Assembly (NCBI GenBank): GCA_903959905.1
Contig: CAJBYO010000019.1
Coordinates: 1 to 64,000, forward strand
Source: an uncultured Bacteroidales bacterium
GTDB taxonomy: Bacteria; Bacteroidota; Bacteroidia; Bacteroidales; FEN-979
Reading direction: 5' to 3'
DNA length: 64,000 nt
In this document: positions 45,593-53,255 of the stretch, in pieces
Layout of the letters: each line of letters opens with the position of its first letter
Position numbering within the stretch: the stretch's first letter is position 1
Program-made: the position numbers and the translations under genes
The notes under the pieces: generated by a model
Database searches by the model: none
What the model saw: the letters and a program-made list of their open reading frames with translations, nothing else
What the model was told of the DNA's origin: nothing

Positions 45593-47092
45593 GTGACTTC
45601 ATATTTCACCCCGGTACCCCTTGGGAAATCACTGCCGCAGGATAATCCGCACGCGGTTTCTGTCAGTTTGCCAACCATGGCGGATGTGATCGGGTATGAA
45701 GAAAATGACCCCGCCGTAGTTGACAGGATGGAGTCGGGCTATCCCCGGTTTTTCATGAACAAGCTGGTTGGAGTGCTTTGTGAAGCCACCAGGAAAATAC
45801 ACCGTATACCTGATTCGGTTGAATTGTTGCCATTGATGTCGCATCAGTCGCTTTCGATTGTTGAGAGGAAATTCGCATCAGCAATCAAGTGCGTTGAGGA
45901 AGAGGGGTGTGTTTTCCTGCTGGTTGAAAAAGGCAGTGATAACCTGCAGGAGATCAAAGATTTCATCAGGCATACCGGGATCCTGCTTTCGTCCAGAAAA
46001 GCTGAAGATATACTCTTTTCAAAGGGCATTATCCCGGTTAAATTTGACGAATCCCTGGCAGATGAAAAGGAGGCATCGGTTTCTGTAAAGACATTGTTAT
46101 CAGAAGCTTACGGTGCAGGTTTGGTGGAAAATATCTTTCTGGCAAACAGCGGTATGAATGCTGTTTATGCTGTATTTGAAGCCATAAACAGGTTTCAAAG
46201 CAATACACCCCGCCAGTCCGTCATCCAGGCAGGCTGGCTCTACCTTGATACACTTGAGATCATCCGGAAATACAGCAATGACAGTATCCTGGTGAATTCC
46301 GTTGCCGATCCTGCCGCACTTGAGGCGAGGATCATCAGCGAACATGATACCATTGGGGCCGTTTTCACGGAGGTTCCCAACAATCCGTTGCTTGAATGTG
46401 TTGATCTTCCGCGCCTGTATCAACTTTGCCAGGTGTATGAGATCCCCCTGATTGTTGATGCCACCATTGGAACAGCCTTCAACCTGGATGTTCTGCCATA
46501 TTGCGACATTGCTGTTGAAAGCCTCACCAAATTTGCCTGCGGGAAAGGGGATGTGCTGATGGGTGCTGTCATCCTGAATCCGCAGAGCAAACTGGCAGGT
46601 AAGTTACATTGCCATATTTCACAGAATCTGGTTGAGCCTTATGCCAGGGATATTCAGCGCCTGGCGGTCAACATGGAAGGATATGCTGCGCGTGTTCAAA
46701 CTGTTTCAGGCAACACAAAAAGGATACTGGAGTATCTTGAACAATCGCCGGCTGTTTCCCGGGTTCACTCTGTTCTGCATCCAGGTTCCTGTGCAAATTT
46801 TCAGAAAATCAGGAAAAACCCGGATGCCTTGCCCGGATTGATTTCGGTGGTATTTGATAAAGGGCTGAAGTACTATTATGACAGGCTTCGTTTCGCCAAA
46901 GGGCCCACCCTTGGAACGGAATTCACCCTGGCCATGCCCTATGTGTACCTTGCGCATTACGACATGGTTAAAACACCGGCCGGCCGTGCAGCGCTGGAAC
47001 GAAAGGGATTGCACCCGGAACTGCTGCGGATTTCAATTGGAACGGAACCGGCGGATGAAATTATCCGGGCATTGAAGGAGGCGGGTATTTAA
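45593..47092 (+). CDS. metB: Cystathionine gamma-synthase-like PLP enzyme, long (fungal-like) form
   Basis: A 499-residue Cys/Met-metabolism PLP enzyme. The start must be GTG 45593 or later, since a TGA lies two codons upstream. The catalytic Lys is about residue 313 in VESLTKFACGKGDVLMGA. The N-terminal 150 residues (PHAVSVSLPTMADVIGYEE, SGYPRFFMN) are absent from ordinary 380-residue MetB but recall fungal cystathionine gamma-synthases. It probably joins cysteine to an activated homoserine, most likely the O-acetylhomoserine made by the divergent MetX. It is third in the cysE-cysK operon, 69 bases after cysK. Other gamma-replacement activities are possible. Confidence 0.82.
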   Translation: MTSYFTPVPLGKSLPQDNPHAVSVSLPTMADVIGYEENDPAVVDRMESGYPRFFMNKLVGVLCEATRKIHRIPDSVELLPLMSHQSLSIVERKFASAIKCVEEEGCVFLLVEKGSDNLQEIKDFIRHTGILLSSRKAEDILFSKGIIPVKFDESLADEKEASVSVKTLLSEAYGAGLVENIFLANSGMNAVYAVFEAINRFQSNTPRQSVIQAGWLYLDTLEIIRKYSNDSILVNSVADPAALEARIISEHDTIGAVFTEVPNNPLLECVDLPRLYQLCQVYEIPLIVDATIGTAFNLDVLPYCDIAVESLTKFACGKGDVLMGAVILNPQSKLAGKLHCHISQNLVEPYARDIQRLAVNMEGYAARVQTVSGNTKRILEYLEQSPAVSRVHSVLHPGSCANFQKIRKNPDALPGLISVVFDKGLKYYYDRLRFAKGPTLGTEFTLAMPYVYLAHYDMVKTPAGRAALERKGLHPELLRISIGTEPADEIIRALKEAGI

Positions 47093-47096
47093 GCTG

Positions 47097-48230
47097 TCAT
47101 TTGCCCTGGAAAAAGGCATGGATCTGGCTTGCAATATACCTGATCCCACTTTTTTTAAGCGCGTTGTAAAATGGCAGCCTCAGGATGGTTTCAGAGAACC
47201 TGTTTGTGTTCGGCAGTTCACGCCCATCGTGTTTACCGGTAAAATATGGGCTGGTATGGAGTGGCAGGTAATGAAACACTGCACTGATTCCCCTGGATTT
47301 CAGGAAGGCAATCAGCTGGTCCCGGGTATCGCCGGTTTTAACGGTCACAAAGAAAATATTGCCGTTCACACTGGCAAAAGAGGGAACAACCGGTAGCTTG
47401 ATCAATCCCTGATCTTCAAGGGGTTTAAGCAATTCGTAATAGTTCCACCAGACTTTTTTCCTGGCCGATTGTATCCTGTCAAAATTTACAAGCTGGGTAT
47501 ATAAAAAAGCTGCCACAGCGTCAGCGGGAAGGTAGGATGACCCAAGATCCACCCATCCGTATTTATCAATTTCGCCCCGGTAAAATGCGGCACGGTTTGT
47601 TCCTTTTTCCCAGATGATCTCTGCCCGTTTTTCATGAGCCTTGTCATTTACGATCAGCAAACCGCCTTCTCCTGAGATGATATTTTTGGTTTCATGAAAG
47701 GAAAATGTTCCGAAATGGCCAATGGAGCCAAGCGGTTTGCCACGGTGGTACGAATCAATGGCATGTGCGGCATCTTCCACCACAAAAATTCCATAGCGGC
47801 CGGCAATGTCCATGATGCGGTCCATATCGCAGGCAAGTCCGCTGTAATGCACCACCACGATGGCTTTCGTTTTTGGCGTTATCAGCTTTTCAATCTCATC
47901 AGGATCAATGTTCGGTATATCAGGAAGGGTGTCGGCAAAAACAACTTTTGCACCCCTGAGCAAGAAAGCATTCGCAGTCGACATGAAGGTAAACGATGGC
48001 ATGATCACCTCGTCACCGGGTTCAATCCTGCAAAGAAGTGCCGTCATCTCCAGGGCATCGCTGCATGATGTCGTCATTAACACCTTGGCAAATCCAAACC
48101 GCTTTTCAAAAAAAGCATGGCACTTTTTTGTATACCTTCCATTTCCTGCAATCGTTCCCGACAGTGCTCCCCGGATCAGGTATCTGAAGGAAAACCAGGG
48201 GATAAAAGGCTTATTAAAAGGAATACGCAT
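47097..48230 (-). CDS. wecE: dTDP-4-amino-4,6-dideoxyhexose transaminase, DegT/WecE type
   Basis: A 377-residue PLP aminotransferase that makes a 4-amino-4,6-dideoxy nucleotide sugar. It resembles E. coli WecE closely: PGDEVIMPSFTFMSTANAF, VVHYSGLACDMDRIM, VVEDAAHAIDS and the PLP Lys 182 in FSFHETKNIISGEGG. It converges with the metB-like gene with only four bases between stops. It belongs by function with the flippase, acyl-transfer and glycosyltransferase genes that follow. The exact sugar (for example 4-amino-fucose or viosamine type) is not determined. Confidence 0.9.
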   Translation of the reverse strand: MRIPFNKPFIPWFSFRYLIRGALSGTIAGNGRYTKKCHAFFEKRFGFAKVLMTTSCSDALEMTALLCRIEPGDEVIMPSFTFMSTANAFLLRGAKVVFADTLPDIPNIDPDEIEKLITPKTKAIVVVHYSGLACDMDRIMDIAGRYGIFVVEDAAHAIDSYHRGKPLGSIGHFGTFSFHETKNIISGEGGLLIVNDKAHEKRAEIIWEKGTNRAAFYRGEIDKYGWVDLGSSYLPADAVAAFLYTQLVNFDRIQSARKKVWWNYYELLKPLEDQGLIKLPVVPSFASVNGNIFFVTVKTGDTRDQLIAFLKSRGISAVFHYLPLHTSPYFTGKHDGRELPNTNRFSETILRLPFYNALKKSGIRYIASQIHAFFQGK

Positions 48231-48234
48231 ATTT

Positions 48235-48286
48235 AAATGGTAAAATGGTAAAATGGTAAAATGGTAAAATGGTAAAACGGTGAAAA
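48235..48286. repeat. 8-bp tandem array, GGTAAAAT
   Basis: Six nearly perfect copies of GGTAAAAT, the best-preserved array of this family in the window. It starts five bases before the wecE start codon on the other strand. Confidence 0.9.
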
Positions 48287-48329
48287 CCGATCCTTCACTG
48301 GTTGAAAAAATAAGGTTTCTATTTTGTTA

Positions 48330-48368
48330 GTCCGCCCGTCCGCTTGTCCGCCCGTTCACCCGCTCACC
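48330..48368. repeat. 8-bp array, GTCCGCCC family
   Basis: Units GTCCGCCC, GTCCGCTT, GTCCGCCC and GTTCACCC, GCTCACC. It is the reverse complement of the GGACAGGC family at 52957-53168. Confidence 0.82.
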
Positions 48369-48427
48369 ATGTCAAATTAAACCCTAATTTTGCCGCTAAA
48401 TTAACGCATTTTTTTATTTCCGGACCA

Positions 48428-49747
48428 TTGGCGAAAAGAACCTACCTGCGCGACATCATGAGCATCCTTGGCAGCAACCTCACGGTAACCGCGAGCAACC
48501 TTGCCATTGGGATCATCCTGACGCGTCTGCTCGGGGCGGCAGGTTTCGGGCTTTATTCTTCCATCATCGTGGTGCCCATCATGGTTATCGGGTTTACCCA
48601 GCTCGGCATCCGTCGTAGTGCCATCTATCACATAGGCAACAAGTTATTGCCTGAAGACCACATCGTTTCGGCCCTTTTTCTGCTGCTGTTATGGACCAGT
48701 GCGCTGAGTATCCTGATCTGCGGGTTTGTCTATTTCTTTTCCGACAGTCAGCCTTTTGATCCGCTTATTATTGTGCTTGTCCTGCTCACCATCCCGCTGC
48801 TGCTCACCAATGTTTTTGCAGGTGGTATATTCCTTGGGAAGGAGGATATAAAGCGGGCCAGTATCCTGAACGCAGGTCCAACCATCATGACCCTGCTGCT
48901 CACCATCCTGTTTGTGTGGGGGTTGAAAATGTCGGTTCTTGGAGCATTTGCAGCGATTGCGCTGGCCAACCTGATCATGTTCTTCATTACCTACCGGATC
49001 ATCATTGTGCAGCTGAAGTACAGCATCACCTGGAAATACCATGAAGGCATCATGAAAAGCATGATCAAACTGGGCCTGGTGAATGCCATTGCCATTTTTA
49101 TCATGCAGCTCAATTACCGGCTTGATATCCTGATGCTTAAAAAACTGTCGACCCTGGAAGAGGTTGGGTTTTATTCCCTTGCAATGCAGATTGCCGAGCA
49201 GTTATGGCATATTCCCTATGCCATTGAATCCATCGTGTTAAGCCGCAGCGCCAACACAACCAATGACCAGTCTGTTCACCGCACTGTTGCATCCATTTTC
49301 AGGGTTTCATTGCTGATAGGCCTTGTAAGCGGAATTTTTATCTTTTTAATTGCTCCATATCTCATCCCCCTTGTTTTCGGGCAGGCGTTCGTTCCGAGTG
49401 TGATTATGATCCAGGTCGTGCTGCCTGGCGTGCTGATTCTTGTGGGTTTCCGCATTTTGAACAGTCGCCTCACCGGGATGGGAAAACCGCAGATTGCGAT
49501 TTATACCTTTATGCCTGCACTGGTAATCAACTTTTTACTGAATCTTTTCCTGATCCCGAGGTACGGTGGCGTTGGAGCTGCATGGTCAACCAATGTAAGC
49601 TATGCTGCGGGTTCCATCATTTTTGTTATCCTCTATTCCAGGATGGTGAAAACTCCGCTGAAGGAGATCTTCAGGTACCGTGCAAGCGACTTTTATTTCT
49701 TCCGTGATATCAGGAAGAACCTGAGGAACAGGTCAAGGGTAGGATAA
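48428..49747 (+). CDS. Wzx-type polysaccharide flippase
   Basis: An integral membrane protein of about 440 residues with 12-14 hydrophobic segments, matching the polysaccharide biosynthesis (MATE-like) flippase family: RDIMSILGSNLTVTASNLAIGIILTRLLG is the family-typical first segment. I favour TTG 48428 (LAKRTYLRD) as start; ATG 48458 is another option. The longer frame from 48344 begins inside a repeat array and before a TAATTTTG promoter element at 48385-48392. It would move lipid-linked glycan units across the inner membrane, in keeping with the nearby sugar genes. Confidence 0.87.
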   Translation: MAKRTYLRDIMSILGSNLTVTASNLAIGIILTRLLGAAGFGLYSSIIVVPIMVIGFTQLGIRRSAIYHIGNKLLPEDHIVSALFLLLLWTSALSILICGFVYFFSDSQPFDPLIIVLVLLTIPLLLTNVFAGGIFLGKEDIKRASILNAGPTIMTLLLTILFVWGLKMSVLGAFAAIALANLIMFFITYRIIIVQLKYSITWKYHEGIMKSMIKLGLVNAIAIFIMQLNYRLDILMLKKLSTLEEVGFYSLAMQIAEQLWHIPYAIESIVLSRSANTTNDQSVHRTVASIFRVSLLIGLVSGIFIFLIAPYLIPLVFGQAFVPSVIMIQVVLPGVLILVGFRILNSRLTGMGKPQIAIYTFMPALVINFLLNLFLIPRYGGVGAAWSTNVSYAAGSIIFVILYSRMVKTPLKEIFRYRASDFYFFRDIRKNLRNRSRVG

Positions 49748-49788
49748 TTACACGATTCTGTCGGTGAATTACGTTTGTTCGTCTAATT

Positions 49789-49822
49789 TTTGAATCTGTT
49801 ACAAAATTAACAATTACATTTG
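49789..49822 (+). promoter_or_regulatory. Promoter in the 366-base gap before the sulfotransferase genes
   Basis: TTTG at 49789-49792 and TACATTTG at 49815-49822 are 22 bases apart. Transcription would start near 49829, seven bases before a small ORF. Confidence 0.7.
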
Positions 49823-49835
49823 CTTCAGAAATTTA

Positions 49836-49955
49836 ATGGCACAAGGGAGTTTTCTGGTTTTCCTTCTGCGCAACGAATTCAGCCGATTCACCAACAAACA
49901 GTACTTGTATTTCTTGCAAAACTACCCTGACACCGACTGCCGGGAATCGTTCTGA
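49836..49955 (+). CDS. Candidate 39-residue Phe/Tyr/Leu-rich leader ORF
   Basis: The ATG is 14 bases after a good promoter. The frame encodes MAQGSFLVFLLRNEFSR, then QYLYFLQNY, and ends SF: six Phe, three Tyr and five Leu in 39 residues. The first codons contain AAGGGAGTTTTC (49843-49854), which is the exact complement of GAAAACTCCCTT (49969-49980), just before a T run. This layout resembles an attenuator leader, but the next genes are sulfotransferases, not aromatic biosynthesis. It could be a real small protein. I regard it as a candidate. Confidence 0.4.
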   Translation: MAQGSFLVFLLRNEFSRFTNKQYLYFLQNYPDTDCRESF

Positions 49956-49968
49956 TCATAACCTTGTT

Positions 49969-50014
49969 GAAAACTCCCTTTTTTTGTATAGCCGGGCATC
50001 TGCCCGGCTTTTTT
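49969..50014 (+). terminator. Double terminator after the small ORF
   Basis: GAAAACTCCCTT plus seven T can pair with the start of the small ORF (49843-49854). A second, compact hairpin, AGCCGGGCA-TC-TGCCCGGCT at 49990-50009, is followed by TTTTTTA and is a textbook terminator. The remaining 100 bases to the sulfotransferase start show nothing else that I recognise. Confidence 0.85.
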
Positions 50015-50113
50015 ATTTGTGTACGGGTTCGGGGTGATTGATTACTTTTGTAAATGGAATCAGACCTGAAACAACATTTTTCACCCGTAGCCGCATTGGC
50101 ACAATAAGATGAC

Positions 50114-51187
50114 ATGGACAGCATGACGCAGCATTCCGTTCCGATTTTTTTTATCATGGGACGCCCGCGTTCGGGTACTACCTTGCTCAGTACCCTTTTT
50201 GATGCACATCCCAATGTGAAAATCCCGCCCGAATTTCCCATCATGTTGCCGCTTTACCAGAAATTTCACAAAGTTAAAGACTGGGATGAAGCAGATATTC
50301 ATGCATTTGTGGCATTTATTTTCCAGCATAACGTATTTATCCACCGTACCCTTGAAAATCTGAAGATTGACCGGGAGGCATTTACGGCTGAACTGATGAC
50401 CCTGAAACACAAGGGGACCATCCGGGATTTCTTAAAAAAGGTCAATGAACAAGGTTATTCTGTATTCCCTAAGCAGGAGATCCTCCGGGTGGGGGATAAA
50501 AACCCGGTCTACTCCATCTATACCGAACGGTTCCTGAAAATTTTCCCAGACGCCCGCTTTATCTGCATCATCCGCGATTACCGCGACAATTTTGTCTCCA
50601 TGCGGAAGTTGAGCGACCTGAAACTGGAGGCACCTATCCTTACCTTGCAGGTTTACAGGTGGAGGTATGTCACAAAAATATTCCTGCGGTGCAAAAAGCG
50701 CTATCCGGAAAGATTCAGGATCATCCGCTATGAAGACCTCGTTACAAACAAAACAGAGGTGATTGAAGACCTTTGCAATTTCATCGGGATTCCCTATGAT
50801 TCATCCGTTTTTGACTTCCACCTGAAGAAAGAAGAAACCGAGAAGGCATATAACAATCCATTGGTGGAACGTTTTCATGGAAGTCTGATGAAACCGGTCA
50901 ACACCGGACGCATGGAGTTGTATAAAAAGGAAATGACCCCCGATGAGATCAGGATGGCTGATGCAGTGGCGGGCAAGTATGCCAGCATGTTCCACTATAA
51001 CCGGGAAGAAGAGGGGGCCAACCCGATGTTGTGGCTGAAGTCAAGACCGATGGCCATTTACGGCTGGCTGATCTTTAAACTTTACGTCTGGGGATCTTAC
51101 CTCCCTGCCGGAATCAGTTTGTGGCTTTCTGTCAAACTGCTGGTACTTGTGAGGATCTGGCATTATTTCTCAGGTAAAAACAAATAG
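50114..51187 (+). CDS. Sulfotransferase family protein 1
   Basis: A 357-residue PAPS-dependent sulfotransferase (Sulfotransfer_3 type). The 5'-phosphosulfate loop is near the start (FFIMGRPRSGTTLLSTLFDA), and the 3'-phosphate site is FICIIRDYRDNFVSM. The C-terminal region has hydrophobic stretches (WLIFKLYVWGSYLPAGISL) that may touch the membrane. It is 357 residues, the same length as the next gene, to which it is clearly paralogous. Placement among surface-glycan genes suggests a glycan or lipid acceptor; a protein acceptor is possible too. Confidence 0.87.
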   Translation: MDSMTQHSVPIFFIMGRPRSGTTLLSTLFDAHPNVKIPPEFPIMLPLYQKFHKVKDWDEADIHAFVAFIFQHNVFIHRTLENLKIDREAFTAELMTLKHKGTIRDFLKKVNEQGYSVFPKQEILRVGDKNPVYSIYTERFLKIFPDARFICIIRDYRDNFVSMRKLSDLKLEAPILTLQVYRWRYVTKIFLRCKKRYPERFRIIRYEDLVTNKTEVIEDLCNFIGIPYDSSVFDFHLKKEETEKAYNNPLVERFHGSLMKPVNTGRMELYKKEMTPDEIRMADAVAGKYASMFHYNREEEGANPMLWLKSRPMAIYGWLIFKLYVWGSYLPAGISLWLSVKLLVLVRIWHYFSGKNK

Positions 51188-51190
51188 CGT

Positions 51191-52264
51191 ATGGGTGTCC
51201 CGTTTTTCTTCATTCTAGGCCGTCCGCGTTCGGGAACAACCCTGCTGAAGACGCTGTTTGATGCCCACCCGAATGTAAAGATACCACCTGAACTACCCAT
51301 ATTCCTGCCGCTTTACCAGAAATTCAAACATGTAAAAAAGTGGGATAAAACACAGATACTGTCGTTTGTTGACCATGTTTTTCAGCCCAATGTGTTTAAC
51401 AACAGGAGGCTTGAGAACCTCAAAATAGACAGGGAAACCTTTACGGCAGACCTGCTTGAACTGGAGAACAACTGCACCATCCAGGACCTTCTTATAAAAC
51501 TGAATGAACATTCGTTTTCGGTTTTTCCCAAGCAGGAGATTAAACTTGTTGGCGACAAAAACCCGGTCTATTCCATCTACATGAAGCGGCTGATCAACAT
51601 CTTCCCCAAGGCCTGGTTTATCTGCATTATCAGGGATTACCGCGATAATTACGTGTCAATGAAGAATCTCCTGGATGTGAAACTTGAAGCGCCGGTTCTT
51701 ACCCTTCAGATCGCAAGGTGGGTCTATGTGACCAAACTGTTCCTGGCCTGTCAGAACAGGTTTCCCGAGAGGTTTTTTGTCATAAGGTATGAAGACCTGG
51801 TGATGAAGCCCGAGGAGTCGTTCAGGGAATTATGTGCGTTTCTGAGCATCCCTTATGCACCGGAGGTTTTTGACTTCCATAAGAAAAAGGATGAACTGCT
51901 GAAGACCTTTCCCAACCCGATGATCGGGAAGATCCATAAAAGCCTCATGGATCCTGTGAATACAGGGAGAATGGACCTGTGGAAATCGCAGATGACAGAC
52001 CTGGAGGTAAAGATTGCCGACCAGATTGCAGGTAAAACCGCCGATAAGATGGGCTACTGCAGGAAAACAACAAAGTTTGACATGTCAATTTACATTAAAA
52101 GCCTGCCCATGTCGGCCTATGGTAAACTCCTGTTTATCCTGATGAGGTGGGGGTCGATGCTGCCCTATAAAACAAGCAGGTACATTGCTTTGAGCCTGCC
52201 CAGGTTGGTGAAGATCTACAGCCGTTTCTCAGAAAAAAGCCAGGCCAGGTCTCAGGAAAAGTAA
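51191..52264 (+). CDS. Sulfotransferase family protein 2
   Basis: A 357-residue paralogue of the upstream gene, three bases after its stop and so co-translated. PAPS-binding motifs are FFILGRPRSGTTLLKTLFDA and FICIIRDYRDNYVSM; RYEDLV and FHKKKDEL follow as in the first copy. The pair looks like a tandem duplication that has diverged, perhaps to act on two positions or acceptors. Its last 13 bases overlap the 3' end of the GNAT gene on the other strand. Confidence 0.87.
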   Translation: MGVPFFFILGRPRSGTTLLKTLFDAHPNVKIPPELPIFLPLYQKFKHVKKWDKTQILSFVDHVFQPNVFNNRRLENLKIDRETFTADLLELENNCTIQDLLIKLNEHSFSVFPKQEIKLVGDKNPVYSIYMKRLINIFPKAWFICIIRDYRDNYVSMKNLLDVKLEAPVLTLQIARWVYVTKLFLACQNRFPERFFVIRYEDLVMKPEESFRELCAFLSIPYAPEVFDFHKKKDELLKTFPNPMIGKIHKSLMDPVNTGRMDLWKSQMTDLEVKIADQIAGKTADKMGYCRKTTKFDMSIYIKSLPMSAYGKLLFILMRWGSMLPYKTSRYIALSLPRLVKIYSRFSEKSQARSQEK

Positions 52265-52929
52265 TAGAACCTTCCTTCTTCTGTCGTTTCAGATTTCGTG
52301 ATGAACCTGCTGGTGTTGACTTTTGCTTCCCACTGAAGGACCAGCAGGTCGGAGAATTCATCGGCCGGGATGGCAAGAATGCCTTTCTCTTCGCTGCCGA
52401 TAAGCACCGAGACCGCCTTTTTTATCTTTGGTGACCGCTTTTCAAAAGATTCACGGGTGATCTGGTACAATTGATTATTTACCTCTTCCTGCCCGGGCAT
52501 AAGTTCATAGCCAAGCATTTTAACAAAAGCCTGCACATTTTTATTCTCCTGAAGCACATGGGCATGGCCGACATTCCATTCAAAAATGCAAAAAATAATT
52601 TCAGTCGTTATGTATGAAATGACTGCAGGAATGAAGGTTTGATGATATTTCGGATCGGGCAGGAAAATACCCCCTTCACATTCACGCTTCTCCCAGTCGA
52701 TGTTCTTGATGTTAATGACGCCAATCTTTTCACCCTGGTATTCAATGACGGTGTACAGGTTGTTTATGTTATTCACTGATTTGAACCATGTTTTCTGCAT
52801 GTCGGGGGTGATATGTTCACGGTACTCATAATTGTTGGCAACAACAGGGTCATTTCTCCATTGCCTGACCAGTTCAATATCGTCTTCTTTCATGAAGTGG
52901 AAAGTGATGCCGTAGCGGGAGTATTTCAT
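52252..52929 (-). CDS. GNAT family N-acetyltransferase
   Basis: A 225-residue protein whose first 150 residues fit the GNAT fold (FMKEDDIELVRQWRNDP, GEKIGVINIKNIDW, WNVGHAHVLQENKNVQAFVKMLGYE). The layout resembles PseH/WbqK-type amino-sugar N-acetyltransferases. The last 60 residues (SPKIKKAVSVLIGS onwards) are extra. With a WecE-type aminotransferase nearby it probably acetylates a 4-amino sugar, but this is inferred. The 324-base gap upstream is filled by two repeat arrays. Confidence 0.75.
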   Translation of the reverse strand: MKYSRYGITFHFMKEDDIELVRQWRNDPVVANNYEYREHITPDMQKTWFKSVNNINNLYTVIEYQGEKIGVINIKNIDWEKRECEGGIFLPDPKYHQTFIPAVISYITTEIIFCIFEWNVGHAHVLQENKNVQAFVKMLGYELMPGQEEVNNQLYQITRESFEKRSPKIKKAVSVLIGSEEKGILAIPADEFSDLLVLQWEAKVNTSRFITKSETTEEGRFYYFS

Positions 52930-52956
52930 GGGAGGCTATTTACTTGGGATTAGGAT

Positions 52957-53168
52957 TGTGAGCGGGTGAGCGGGTGAGCGGGTGGACAAGCGGACAAGCG
53001 GACAGGCGGACGAGCGGACGAGCGGACAGGCGGACAAGCGGACAGGCGGACATGCGGACAGGTGGACAGGCGGACAGGTGAACGGGTGGACGAGCGGACA
53101 GGCGGACATGCGGACAGGTGGACAGGCGGACAGGCGGACAGGTGGACAGGCGGACAGGCGGACGGATG
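52957..53168. repeat. Long 8-bp variable tandem array (GCGGACAG/GCGGGTGA)
   Basis: About 26 consecutive 8-base units: first GCGGGTGA three times, then GCGGACAA, GCGGACAG, GCGGACGA, GTGGACAG and similar. Single-base variants alternate in short blocks, as expected for slippage and unit exchange. Long open frames on both strands through it are artefacts of the period. Confidence 0.95.
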
Positions 53169-53206
53169 AACTTGACATTATCATATAATCAAAATTCATT
53201 TTCTAA

Positions 53207-53255
53207 ATTGCTATCATTGTTTGCATTGCAATCATTGTCTGCATTGTTTGCATTC
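53207..53255. repeat. 9-bp array (ATTGTTTGC/ATTGCAATC)
   Basis: Five units of period 9 (ATTGCTATC, ATTGTTTGC, ATTGCAATC, ATTGTCTGC, ATTGTTTGC) end with the complement of the GT2 stop codon. Confidence 0.82.

Noticed and set aside
52957-53168. CRISPR array
   Set aside because: Units are 8 bases long with no unique spacers and no cas genes nearby; the same holds for the other arrays.
52936-53199. Long open frames on both strands through the octamer array (repeats of SACPPVRL and QADKRTGG types)
   Set aside because: They are translations of an 8-base tandem repeat, with no start context or family match. Open frames on both strands are expected from the unit composition.
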